Shown here: one piece after another, positions 36,035 to 47,086 of the stretch
Numbering within the stretch: the stretch's first letter is position 1
Layout: every line of letters starts with the position of its first letter
NCBI RefSeq assembly: GCF_000417875.1
Contig: NW_006920877.1
Location: 226,825-290,824 of the forward strand
Reading direction: 5' to 3'
DNA: 64,000 nucleotides
Source: Pseudozyma flocculosa PF-1
Lineage: Eukaryota; Basidiomycota; Ustilaginomycetes; Ustilaginales; Ustilaginaceae
Made by a program: the position numbers and the translations under genes
Notes under the pieces: model-generated
Told to the model about the DNA's origin: nothing
Seen by the model: only the letters and a program-made list of their open reading frames with translations
Databases searched by the model: none

Positions 36035-39000
36035 CTACATCCAGGTCAGCCAAGCCTGTCGGGTATCAGAGACCAGCCGCTCGACCGCGACCTTGATCTT
36101 GCGCTTGGCCGCCTTCTTGCCTTTGCTGCTGTGACCCACCGCTTGGACGAGTGGGCCGCTCCCGGTGCTCCTGTTTGGCATGCCGTTTTGCACGGCGGTG
36201 GCGCCGCCTTCGTCAGCGGTCGTGCCGCCGGGCCTGCCCTGCTGATCGACACGCGCCCCTTTGCCTTGGTCGGCGCTCTTCTCCGCACCGGCGTCTTCAC
36301 CGCCGTCATCGTCATCTGCAACGTCGACCGCCACCGCCAAGGCGCGAGCGTGCGGCAGGTGCGGGACATGTTGCCGGCGCGACGACGACGACCCTGTCCT
36401 CTCGCGGGCGGCTGGCGTGGCGGCTTGGCCGGAACGCGCAAGGACGCCTTCGATGCTGGGCACGACTGCGCCGCCGGCCGGTCCGCCTCGCCCCTGTGCG
36501 CGGTCGGAGAGGCCCTGCGAGTATCGGGGTGTCGCTGCACGCCCATCATTCGCCTCTTCCTCGTCCTCCTCGTCCTCTTCCGACAAGACACCCTCGTCCC
36601 ACTGCGAAGACGCTTCCCGACGGATGTATCCGCTGCTCGCCATCCGCCGGTGGACAGCGTCGCTGCTTGACCTGCGGTGCAGGCCGTGGCGGTGCATGCC
36701 TGGGTCGGACACAATCGAGCTGATCATGTCTTCTCCACCGGTGGCGTCGTCGAGGCCGTCGCTAGCGAGGGCCCTTTTGCGCTCGGCTCTGGATGGCGAC
36801 GGCTTGGCGATGTCGACTGTGTTGACCGTGGACTCGGTCGACGAGCGCTTGCGGCCGGGTCCGCCAAAGATCAAGATCTTGCTCTCCTTTCGGCGCTGCT
36901 TGTCGAGGCTCTCGAGGATCTCGATGCCCGTCTTGCCGACGACGGTGTCGTAGCCCGGCTGCGGGGTATCGAGCGGCGCGACGGCTCGGTCGCCGCCGGG
37001 CTCGCCAAGCAGGAGCGCGCTCGTCGTTCCGGGCTCCTGCAGCGACATGATGCGTTGATGAAGGCTGGGTCGCTGCTGGTGGTGCGTGCTCGACTGCTGC
37101 AGAGATGCGGAAACGTCAGCGTCGTCCGCGGTCTCTCCCCCGAGACGGTCTTCGAACGGATCCGTGAGGTCGTTTTCCGGCAGCGATCTCGGATGGGCCC
37201 CCTCGGCTGGACTGGCCATACCGCCGGCGGCGTAGATCAGCGCCTGGCGGTACGACATCGAGGCGCGCACGCCGATTGGGCGGCTGCCGGATGCCCGTCC
37301 GGGATACGGTCCGAAGTGCGCTTTCGAGGACGAGCCGTCGCGCGTCAACTTCGGCTTGATCGGCGTATCGAACAGGCCCAACCCCCGGAGGCCATCTGGG
37401 CGGCCAAGCGCATCGGTCCGTACGAGGCCCGTTGGACTGAGGGGGAGCTTGACGCCTTCCAGCTCAGCAAGCTTGTCCTCGGTGGCGTCGAGCGTTTCCT
37501 TGACGACCAGCTTCTTCTCGCGCGCGCAGAGGTCGAGCGGACCTTCGTCCGAGTTCTCCAAGCTCCTGACGAGGTTCCAGGCCTGGCCCTTCATCACGCT
37601 GATCTGTCGCTCAAACTTGGCCTCGTCGAAGTGCGGGTCCTTTGCGAAGATCGTGCGAAGGCCGTGGACCGTGTCCTGCCACCAGAGCGGGTCGTTGAGG
37701 ATGGGAAGGAAGTGCTGCCGGGTCGACTGGGAGAAGGGCAGACCGATGAGGTCCGAGGGGAGCCACAGCCAGCCGAACGGATACTGGCGGATCTCGTTGG
37801 GGTGCTTGATGGGGAAGGAGAGCGAGTTGTCGATGGCGCCGATCTTGATCTCGTCTGTGGCCGCGTCGTGGTGCACCATGAAGTTGTCCAGGCCGCGGTC
37901 GGTGTTGCGCATGAGAAAGTCGAGCACGACGAGCTTCTCGAGCTCCAGGCGGAAGCTCTGCATGCGATGCGGGGTCCAGACGAAGGCATCGATCGAGGAG
38001 GCATCGGCTGCGCCGTCTGCCAGGGACATCGTCGCAGCGCCGTGCGGCTGCTCGGACGTCGCACGATGGGTGCCGCCGTCGGCGGCGGTCGATGGGTGGG
38101 CGAAAGCGTCCTCCTCGTCCTGCGGCGATGGCTCGTCGAAGCCGGTCCGGCAGAGGAGCAGGCGCTTTAGGGCGATGCCGCACTTGCGCAGCCTTGCCTT
38201 TTCCTGCTTGCGGCTGACCTTGTGCGCCTGCCGCTCGTCGTCAAAGTCGCGCAACATGAGCGCGAGGCTGCGGGACCGCGACGGCCATGGATGCTTGCGG
38301 AGAAAGTCAGAGGCCATGACGTAGCCATTGAGGAACGTCTGGTAGCTGCCGATCTTTTCGGGCAGGCGCTTGCCGCTGGTCTCAAACGCCTTGCGGTCGG
38401 CGTAGGCATAGTGGAACGAGGGCGACGAGAGCTCGACCAGCTCCGTCCTCGGCACCATCTGCAGGACGAGGCGCGAGTCGAGGTAGGAGGCGCCCACCTC
38501 GCTCAGGTACGAAAAGTTCGGGATCAGGCAGGGGCGGCCCATGGCCCACCAAAGGTATTTGCGGACGAACTGGCGCTTCGGGTTGAGGTTGCCGTAGGGC
38601 TCCTCGTCCTTGGGCTTGAATACGGCCACGGTGGTGGTGGTGGTCGCTGCGGCGGTCGAGGTGGCGTCGCCATTCGGCACGCGGACAAAGTAGGACCCGC
38701 TCGAGCCGGTGGTGATCATCTTGGGATAGATGCCCTGCTCGATTGCCCTCTTGACCTGCCTGACCTGCTGCTCAAACTCGCTGCCGGACATGAGCGTGGC
38801 ATCGTGACCGGCGGAGCGGATGCGCTGCTGCCTCTTGGCCTCGGTCAGGATGGTGAGCAGCTGCCTGGAGCCGTCGACGCCGTCAAAGACCGAGACGAGG
38901 ACCTTGGGGTGGCGCTTCTTGCTTCGATTCGAGCGGCGGAACTTTTGGGCGACGGCCGCCTTCCACTTGCGGAACCTGGCGTCAAAGTCGAGCTCGTCTT

Positions 39001-39154
39001 CGGCGGCGTCTTCGTCGTCATCTCGATCGATGGCAGTGGCGGGAGGGTCGCCTATGTTGGCGCTGCCCTGGTTGCTGGACGAGGCGAGCAGGGGTGTGCG
39101 CTCATCGTCTGTGCGGTCCGATGCAGATGCCGCTGGACGAGCGAGGCGCGTCAT
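36035..39154 (-). CDS. LSB6: Type II phosphatidylinositol 4-kinase
   Basis: Single exon, 1,039 aa. PI4K-II signatures are in order: GSSGSYFVRV at 150-159, VAVFKPKDEEPYGNLNPK at 176-193 with the ATP-binding Lys180, LDSRLVLQMVPRTELV at 225-240, the catalytic RNTDRGLDNFMVHHD at 416-430, and the metal-binding IDNSLSFPIKHP at 441-452. It converts phosphatidylinositol to PI4P on endosomal and vacuolar membranes. The N-terminus has an acidic dileucine signal, ERTPLL at 18-23, of the ExxPLL type that AP-3 reads in animal PI4K2A. The Cys cluster that anchors animal enzymes is not evident. About 460 poorly conserved Ser/Asp-rich residues follow the kinase core, so it is much longer than yeast Lsb6 (607 aa). 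It is divergent from the CLIP gene. Confidence 0.95.
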   Translation of the reverse strand: MTRLARPAASASDRTDDERTPLLASSSNQGSANIGDPPATAIDRDDDEDAAEDELDFDARFRKWKAAVAQKFRRSNRSKKRHPKVLVSVFDGVDGSRQLLTILTEAKRQQRIRSAGHDATLMSGSEFEQQVRQVKRAIEQGIYPKMITTGSSGSYFVRVPNGDATSTAAATTTTTVAVFKPKDEEPYGNLNPKRQFVRKYLWWAMGRPCLIPNFSYLSEVGASYLDSRLVLQMVPRTELVELSSPSFHYAYADRKAFETSGKRLPEKIGSYQTFLNGYVMASDFLRKHPWPSRSRSLALMLRDFDDERQAHKVSRKQEKARLRKCGIALKRLLLCRTGFDEPSPQDEEDAFAHPSTAADGGTHRATSEQPHGAATMSLADGAADASSIDAFVWTPHRMQSFRLELEKLVVLDFLMRNTDRGLDNFMVHHDAATDEIKIGAIDNSLSFPIKHPNEIRQYPFGWLWLPSDLIGLPFSQSTRQHFLPILNDPLWWQDTVHGLRTIFAKDPHFDEAKFERQISVMKGQAWNLVRSLENSDEGPLDLCAREKKLVVKETLDATEDKLAELEGVKLPLSPTGLVRTDALGRPDGLRGLGLFDTPIKPKLTRDGSSSKAHFGPYPGRASGSRPIGVRASMSYRQALIYAAGGMASPAEGAHPRSLPENDLTDPFEDRLGGETADDADVSASLQQSSTHHQQRPSLHQRIMSLQEPGTTSALLLGEPGGDRAVAPLDTPQPGYDTVVGKTGIEILESLDKQRRKESKILIFGGPGRKRSSTESTVNTVDIAKPSPSRAERKRALASDGLDDATGGEDMISSIVSDPGMHRHGLHRRSSSDAVHRRMASSGYIRREASSQWDEGVLSEEDEEDEEEANDGRAATPRYSQGLSDRAQGRGGPAGGAVVPSIEGVLARSGQAATPAARERTGSSSSRRQHVPHLPHARALAVAVDVADDDDGGEDAGAEKSADQGKGARVDQQGRPGGTTADEGGATAVQNGMPNRSTGSGPLVQAVGHSSKGKKAAKRKIKVAVERLVSDTRQAWLTWM

Positions 39155-40245
39155 GGCAGCTGCTCATCGGCTGTCCGACGTCGAGCGCAGACGATGAAGA
39201 TGAGCTGGGGACGGAGGACCGATGGACACAGAACGCGCCTAGCGAGGGCAGGAAGGATAGGCGCGCTCAGGCAGCCCGTCGTAGAGTTCGGCGAGGTCCT
39301 TCAGGAGGAGGAAGCCGGCCGACGGATGTGTAACGAAGAGGTGACAGAGGTGAGGGAGAGGAGGACGAGGACGAGGACGAGGACGAGGCCTGGAAGCACG
39401 TCTCTCTGCGCTCGCATGGCTGGCAGCAGCAGCAGCAGAGCCGCGGCGAGCAGCAGCGTGTGACAGAGAGCAGGTGGAGGGAAGTGGGGGGCCGCGCGCT
39501 CCCAACTCAACTGCTGGCGGGCTGCAGGGGCCAGGCCCAAAGCAAGGCGGGCCACCCAGGCATCTGCAAGGCCCAAGCGAGGGCAGCGAGCCAAAGAAAG
39601 CAGCATCAGCGGCCAGGCCGGCCAGCAAGCCAGCAAGGGTCTCTCTGGCCTGGCTCGACTCGCCTTTTCACCCCGGAATATCGCGCGCATTTCCCTACCG
39701 CCGACGCTCTGGCTCTGTTTCAAGGCGTGTTTACTGTGCAGCCCGGACGCCCGGCTCCATCTGGCCAGACGACCACCATCGTTCTCCACCACGCTCTCTC
39801 TATCCATCGCCCAACGTCTATCGCCATCGCCGCCTACACCTCGCCTCCTCGCTCTTTGATACCTCATCCCCATCGCCTGCCAAGTCCGAGAGACCACCTT
39901 CCTTCTATCTGCTGCTCCGACCCTGCTTTCGACCAGTGAGCGTATCGGCACCGCTCGCCTCGGAACATCCGCATCACGCTCTTTTCTCGCAAGAGCATCC
40001 GAGACCATCGAACTCACCTAGTCCCAGCATCCCGGCCTGCTCCTCCCGTCGCCGCTGCGGAGACCGCTTCCGACCTCGACCGCCCCTCGCCACGCATCGG
40101 CGCGCCCCGTCCGTCACGTACCTCTCCTCCGCCAGGCTGCCGGCGGCTTGGCACGAGCGCACTGCGCTCTCTTCTTCCCCGTCCCGCCCTCTGATCGCCT
40201 ACTTCAGCACGACTTCAAATCGAGGTGCTGCGACGTCCCGCCTTG
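39155..40245. other. Divergent promoter region of LSB6 and the CLIP gene
   Basis: 1.09 kb. The part nearer the CLIP start (about 39,650-40,245) is pyrimidine-rich and probably transcribed leader. No domain-like frame was found. Confidence 0.5.
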
Positions 40246-43200
40246 ATGTCCCAGCCCTCGAGCTCCAGCAGCGGGCCTTCGACGCCGTCCCACACCATCG
40301 TCCGCTCTGGTCTCCCCACGCCCTCCGGCATCGCCCGCCGTTCGTCGCTCGCGGCCAACAGCAGCCCCATTGACAGCCCAGACACTGCCTACAAAAAGCA
40401 GTCGCTCGCCGAGGCCATCTCCCGGAACGACCCGGCAAAGTACCGCAGCGCTACGAGCACCAGCAGCAATGGCGACTCAGCAGAGGCCGACCGGGGATCG
40501 CCGATCCTGACGGCCGGCAAGCTCCCCAGGCCAGGCATGATTGGAAGGCGGTCGACTGCAGGTCTACGGCCTCGCTCCGAGACGCCGACGGGACTGCCGG
40601 TTCCGCAAGGCTCGCAGCTCTCGCCGCCCAGCCTGCCTCCCCACAGCCGTGCGGCCTCTGCCGCTTCTAGCGTCGATGGCATCGGTGGCTCGCCGTCCAG
40701 GTCCAGGAGCCCGCTGGTGCCAGCCGGTCGACCCAACTTGAGCGCCAGCGTCTCGATTCCTCGCGGTCTGGCCACGCCCAAGCGGCTTTCGGACATCCAC
40801 GGCCGCACCCCTCCCGCAGCAGCGGCAGCAGCAGGGTCGGGCTCGGCTGCCAGTACCGCTACGCCCGGGCTTCCTTCGCACGCTGCGGCAACGATCGCCT
40901 CCAGAGCGCGAGAACAGCCTTCAAAGCTGGCGCGGAGGGGCAAGGACCTCGAGATTGGAGACATTGTGATTATGGAGGGCCAGGACCTCACCGGCGTGCT
41001 CCGCTTCCTGGGCCCCGTGCAGGGCATGAACGGCTCGTATGCCGGTCTCGAGCTGATTGGAGACTGCATCGGCAAGGGCAAGAACAACGGCTCCGTCAAA
41101 GGCGTGCAGTACTTTGCCTGCGCCGACGGTGACGGCGTCTTCTGCCCGGTGCACAAGGTGGTGGCCGTCAGTGACTCGCCGCCCAAGGATGCGGTGGCGA
41201 GGCCTGCGTCGGCCATGTCGAACCGCTCCTCGTCGCGCCAGTCAGACGTCTACGAGCGGCCGCCGTCGACCACACCGGGTCGCAGGCGGGCGAGCACCGT
41301 GTCGCGGCCGCCGTCCACGACGCCCTCCCGCGCGTCATCTAGGGCGAGCGTCAGGCCGCCTTCGGCCACTCCGGGAAGCCGACCCGCCTCGGCCATGAGC
41401 CTGTCGAGGCCGAGCAGCCGGCTGACTGCGCGCAAGAGCCTGGGCGCCATCGCCGCCTCGCGCGACGACGACGACCAGGAGCCGCAGCGCCGGGCCAAGA
41501 CGTCGGCCGAGTACGCCGCCGCCGCCGAAAAGCGCATCACCGAGGGTTCTCGCGCGCACAAGCTGCTCGGCATGACGGCCAAGGACCTGCAGCAACGGAG
41601 GATTGCCGGCTCGGCCGGTGGCAAGGTCAGCAGTAGGCTCGGAGGCAGTCCGGTCAAGGGTGCGCTTGCAGGTGCGCCCTCCAGCCCGCTCAAGAGCTCG
41701 CTGATCGGGACCCGCACTCCGCGCAGCTCGCTCGTTGGTGGCGCACTCGGCGGGCCCGCAACCCCGGGCTTGCCCAAGGCGCGCCAGAGCCTCGGCGGCA
41801 TACCCACGCCTCGGGCAGCCAAAGGCAGGGTCTCAATGTTCGCGCGTCCGCCGGGCAGCAACGGGGCCGCCGCCACGATGCCGCCACCGCGGAGCCCGAC
41901 AAAGGATAGCTCACTCAGACCGGCGAGCGCGCTCTCGATGCGTTCGTCGAGCCGCCTCAGCAACGTCCACTCGGCCGCTGCCGACGACGACGACGGCGAC
42001 CCGAATGGTGAGGCCGCGCCCTCGGGCCGGAACAGCAGCTTGGATCGAGCGAGGGACCTGCTCGAGGCCATGGATCTGACCCCTCGACGCCCCGCAGCCG
42101 CCGCGGCGACCGGTTCTCGGCCAGGACGACACCAGCAGAGCGCCTCGTTCTCGGGCTACGGCACAGCAGTGCCAGACGAGCCGGCCTTCCAGCAGAACGA
42201 GTCGGTCGCCGAGGCCGTCGTGCCCCTCTCGCTGTACGAGGAGCAAGAGGCGGAGCTCGAGCGGCTGCGGACACAGGCCGAGGAGCTCGAAAAGAAGAAC
42301 GCCGAGCTCACAAAGCTCCAGGGCGCTCGCAAGGCGCGCATGTCCGAGATCCGCTCCAATGAGGCCGTGCTTGAGGAGGAGCGCGCCAAGATGCGCGCCG
42401 AGGCGCGCGAAAAGGAGAGGGAGATGGACGAGGAGCGCCAGATTGAGCGCCAGGACGATCTGCGCAGGCGCAAGGAGATCGAGGACCGCGAGCGCGAGCT
42501 CAAGGAGCGCCTCGAAAGGCTCCAAGACGAGCACCTGAAGGCCAAGGGCGAACACGAGAGCCAGACGCGGGACCTCCAGGCCAAGCTGCAGGAGAGCGCC
42601 ACGCTAGTCGACGAGATGAAGCGCAGCCTCGAGGAGCAGGCGGTCAAGGAGGAGGGCGACGCCAAGGCCGCGCTCGAGGTCCAGCTCAAGGTCAAGGACG
42701 CCGAGATCGAGAGCATGCAGAGCGCCGTGCGGAGGCTCGAGGCCGAGCTGCAAAGGGAGAGGAAGGAACTCGGCGAGCAGATCGACGAGCTCAAGGACGC
42801 GGGCAGGGAGACGATCAGGTTTGTACGCAAGGTCAAGGTCGGGAGGGATACGCCGCACGACGGTCATCGACTGACGCAATCTTGCTTTATGCTCGACCTT
42901 GTTGCCTCGCCGCCGCCTCGCCCACAGTCTCTACGAGCAGCGCATCGAGGAGGTCGAGCACGAGAACCACGAGCTCCTAGACAACATGAAGCTCCTCGAG
43001 CAGCGTGCGCAGGAGGCCATCGGCGCCGCCGAGGCGCGGTACGAGGCCCTCGCCGGTCGCAACGGATCGACGGCTCAGCCCTCGGCCGCGACCGAGATCG
43101 ACAACGAGAACCTGCGCGAGCAGGTGGCGCACCTCCAGGACCGGCTAGGCAACTACGAGGACCAGATCGCCGAGGCGACGATGGCGCTCGAGAAGGAGAA

Positions 43201-44674
43201 AGAGTACCTCCAGAAGAAAAAGGAGCGCGCGGTCGAGGTCGAGACCAGCCTCAAGAACGAGATCAAGCGACTCAAGGCCGAGGTCGAACGCCTGGTCGCC
43301 GCAGAAAGGGAGGCCAAAGAGCGGTTCGAGGAGGTACACGCTGCGCTCGACGAGAGCAAGGCGGCGCACGAGACGGAACGAGCCGAGCTCGAGGTGCTAC
43401 GGGCCGACGTGCAGAACATCGAGTCGCTCAACGGCGGAAGCGTGCGGGGCTCGACGACCGCCAGGGACCTGAACGAGGCGCGCAAGAAGTGGGAGGCGGA
43501 AAAGTCGAAGTACGAGGCCGAGATCAAGGCGCTGACCGACAAGCTTGGCAGCAGCAGCGGCGCCGCCCGCGAGGCGGGAGAGCGGTCGCTCGACGTGCCA
43601 CTCTCGAGCCCGGGCCCCGTGGCCCGCGACGACAGCAGGAGGATCTCGTCTGCGTCGTCGATCTCGGTGACGAGCAACGACACCACCAACCGCCGCTCGA
43701 GCCGCACCTCGATCAACGGCGGCATGGCTTCGAGCGAGGCCTCGTCTGCCAATCAGGTGTCGGGCCTCAACTACCTCGTCCGCCAGCTCACCGAAGAGAA
43801 CGCCGAGATCAAGAACAAGCACAAGATGCTCGAGTCCGAGGTCAAGGACAAGCTGCGGGCTGCCGAGCAAAAGGCGCGCACGCTCGAGCTCACCGTCGAG
43901 GCGCTGCAGGGCGGCAAAGCGGCCGGCGGCGGCGGCAACGATGCCGAGGAGCTCGCGGCCAAGCTTGCCGAGTGCGAGCAGCGGCTGCGGGAGAACGACG
44001 ACGAGATTGCCAAGCTGCGCCTGCGGGTCAAGGACGTGGAGCGGAGCCGGGAGCGCGAGGTCAGCAGCCTCAACAAGGAGGTGGCCGAGCTCGAGGCGCT
44101 CGTCGAGGCGCGCATCTTCCGCGAGGACGAGCTCGAGGGCGAAATCGACCGGCTAAAGCGCAAGGTGGGCCAGGAGAGGTCCGCAGCCCCGGTCGTGACG
44201 GAGCCCCGCCCGGAAGCAGACGGACGAGGCCCTGCTGAACCCTCGGCGGTTGAAGCCGCACCAAGCGTCGAGGCTCCCGTCCGACGTCGTACCACGAGCC
44301 AGATCGAGCAGGATTCGCCAACGGCCAACCGGAGAGCTTCGCGGCGGCTCTCTGGTGCTGCGGCGGCTACGTCGGCCGCTCCTTCGGCCTCGACGCTCGA
44401 GGGCAAGGCTGGACCGCTGGGCGGTGTCGAAGACGATGAAGACGACGACGATGATGAGATCGAAGACTTTTGCGGCCTCTGCTCGAAGCGCGGCCACTCG
44501 GTCGTCGACTGCAAGCAGCTCGACCAGCCACCGGCCATGTCGGCCATGTCGGCTGGGGCCGGGATCGGGGCATCGGCGTCGGCGGCGGGACAATTGGATG
44601 GCGAGGCGTGCGACGACTGCGGCGAACACGGGCATCGGTTCGAGGAATGTCCGTACGCCAACGAAATCTTCTGA
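40246..44674 (+). CDS. CLIP-170-type microtubule plus-end protein (CAP-Gly, coiled coil, two zinc knuckles)
   Basis: Exons 40,246-42,818 and 42,928-44,674; the 109-nt intron ends CCCACAG and the junction gives ETIS|LYEQRIEE; 1,439 aa. Met at 40,246 (MSQPSSSSS) is chosen, but an in-frame Met at 40,225 is possible. One CAP-Gly domain spans ~236-306, with the EEY/F-binding loop as GKNNGSVKGVQYF. Ser/Pro/Arg-rich, probably phosphorylated linkers lie on both sides. A long Glu/Lys/Arg coiled coil runs from ~660 to ~1,300 with a Ser-rich break around 1,080-1,120. Two CX2CX4HX4C zinc knuckles end the protein (C1373/C1376/H1381/C1386 and C1419/C1422/H1427/C1432). This is the layout of CLIP-170, Tip1 and Bik1, which track growing microtubule ends and bind dynein-LIS1 and EB1. 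Confidence 0.95.
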
Positions 44675-45250
44675 GGCGGCGGCGGCATCGTCGGCGTTGG
44701 GCGTCGACGGGCTGTCCCTTTGTGTTACCACCATCGGCCGCGGGATTTGCACGTACGGTGCGGTTTATATACCCCCTTTGAGATCGGGAAGCGAGCAGAA
44801 CGCCATGATATGCTGTCTACGCAAGCCGAGATCCGTCGGGCCCAAGGCCACGGTGTGAAAGGAGGACAAAGGGAGCGCGAGCGCGGGGTGGCGCGTGGGA
44901 TCGTTCGGCTGATTTGGTGTGCAAACAAGCAAGCTTCGGGCGAGCAGCATCGGCATCCGCGTCAGTGCGTACCCCGCTACTTAAGAAGCGTAGTGTGCTT
45001 CCGGGGTTCGCCACCGCCAATCACGGGCCAAGACGAACCAACCAGGCTGCACGGGTACCATTGTCGACATCGCCGTCGCGACATCGCCGTCGCCGTCGCC
45101 GTCGGAAGCATGGAAGGAGGGGTGGCGGGTGGCGGGTCTGGACGCAAGAGGTCCTTTTTTGGCTGTTCTTTTCGCGCTGCATCGGTATGTTCGAGCAGTC
45201 TTGCTTAGCTTCTTGCTCGCTCGCTTGGTTGCAAGCCGAGGTTCGAAGAT

Positions 45251-45272
45251 GGGGGGGGGGGGGGGGGGGGGG
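45251..45272. repeat. G22 homopolymer
   Basis: Twenty-two consecutive G in the CLIP-WEE1 intergenic region. The exact length is uncertain because of the sequencing method. Confidence 0.9.
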
Positions 45273-45930
45273 CAATCGACAATCGACTTGTTTGATACGA
45301 TCTGACAGGCAGCTAGATGCCTTTGAGCTCTATCTATTGCTGCAAGGATAAGCTCAAACCACGCTTGGGTTTCAAAGCGGTCCGATGCGGGTGATGCTAT
45401 GCTACAATTGGGGGTGGTACGGTGCGGTGTGGCTTGCTAGACTATCTGTTTGTGCGTGCCTCCCCACGATACCATCGAGGTCGACACAAAGGGAGTATCG
45501 GCCATCTCCATCGTGAGGTCAGGCCCGTGCAACCGTAAGTGGTTGTGGGGGCATGTAGCGTCCCCCATCATCGTCCTCGATGTGCACGCGCGCGCAGGTG
45601 CAAAAGCCGTCCCCCCCAAAGCTTCGACAGCCTCCCGTTTCTTACCGATGGTAGACGATGCGCAGCCGACGATTGTCAGATATCCACACTCCCTTGTATA
45701 TCCGTGCATCTGACTGCGAGCTGGCCCGCTTTGCGGGGCAGGTCCGCACGCACGCGCGTACACCGGTGGAAGCTGCTTCGTGGTACCCCTACCTAGCCCT
45801 ACCTCGAGCATCCTCGCGTGTGTTGTTGATGTTCGATGTTGATGCTGGCGCTTTCCTGCCGTAGGGAACAAAGGGACAGATCCCGAAGCGTACCGACCTG
45901 GTCTAACTGAGTTGAGCGGGAGGCGGAACG

Positions 45931-45970
45931 AGGCGAGGCGAGGCGAGGCGAGGCGAGGCGAGGTGAGGTG
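45931..45970. repeat. AGGCG tandem repeat
   Basis: Six perfect AGGCG units (45,931-45,960) followed by two AGGTG variants. Confidence 0.9.
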
Positions 45971-47008
45971 AGGCATGTCTCCTTGCTCCCGACCGTCGAA
46001 CGCCCATCTTTTCTGTTGCGCAGTGTAGGTATCCCGGGCTAGACCTGATGGCGCCTCGTCAGCGCAGCCCCTCGGCGTTAGGATCCCGCGCTCCGTCGTC
46101 GTCGTTCCAACCCCCTTGCAGAGAAGGCGCCACTACTCTTGTACAGGCAGGGGTAGATGATGATGATCTACGAACGTATCATCGTCTTCGGCGTTCCAGG
46201 ACCCCCGAACGGCCAATGTACGGCTCGTAGGATGAATTAGCAGAGTAAGGGTACACTGTACTGCCTGTGAAGCCGCCCAAGGCAGGGCCGATGACGGCGA
46301 AGCTGCAACGCAGATCATGAAGCTGCCTCTAGCTGGGCTAGCCTGTTTACCCGTCATCCACGGTTCGCTACGCTAAGCTGTGCTACGCTACGTTTCGCTA
46401 CGCGCGCGCGCTCGCTCGCGCTGGGCTGGCTCGGTAGGAGCTTTGTTGGCCCTGGCCAATCCTCCGCTGCAACCGAGCGAAGCCGACCGTTCCTCATCGA
46501 GTCTGGACCGCTCCTTTGACCTGTCCCGCTACTTATCGTTCCGGTCCGGTCCGCGCAGCAACTACGACGGTTCAGCTAGAGAGCAGAGGATACCAGAGTC
46601 GTATGTAGCCTACCGGTAGCCTGGCCTGCACCAAGACTGCCGCCAAGGTGGCGCTAGGCCCCAACGCGTGCGTAGATGGGCCAAGCTATGTACATACGTT
46701 GGGCCGGACGTCGTAGCTCCGCGCCGCGCCGCAGCGCACCGGCCAACCTCGCTGTCTGTTTGTACGTTGTCGTGGTTGCCTTTTGTGCGTCGGCGCTTGG
46801 CGCAGCTGTGAGTCAACAAAACAAGCAGTAGTGAGTCGAGCTGGAGAGACGACCACGTTCGACGATGGATCAAAGGGGACGACGGAACGACGAGGATGGC
46901 GCCAAGCTGGACAGGGCTAGGCGGTGCGGTGGCGGTCGACGGACTGAGCGGGAAGAGCGAGATTAAGGTTCAGACAGAGGGGTGGCTCGCAGCAACGCAG
47001 GCCAGCAG

Positions 47009-47084
<76 letters not shown>
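47009..47084. repeat. (CAGG)19 microsatellite
   Basis: Nineteen perfect CAGG units, 76 bp, the longest simple repeat in the window. Similar but shorter CAGG words are scattered around it and at about 27,925-27,945, suggesting a genome-wide tendency for this unit. Confidence 0.95.

Positions 47085-47086
<2 letters not shown>

Noticed and set aside
35771..36670. 299-codon open frame (+) after the small secreted gene
   Set aside because: No splice phase links it to the upstream exon and it mostly overlaps the LSB6 coding strand.
36677..38170. 497-codon open frame (+) antisense to LSB6
   Set aside because: Mirror of the strongly supported PI 4-kinase frame, a usual effect of high GC at third positions.
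42819..44238. Read-through of the first CLIP exon to 44,238
   Set aside because: Past 42,818 the translation loses coiled-coil character, while splicing to 42,928 restores it in another frame through the zinc knuckles.
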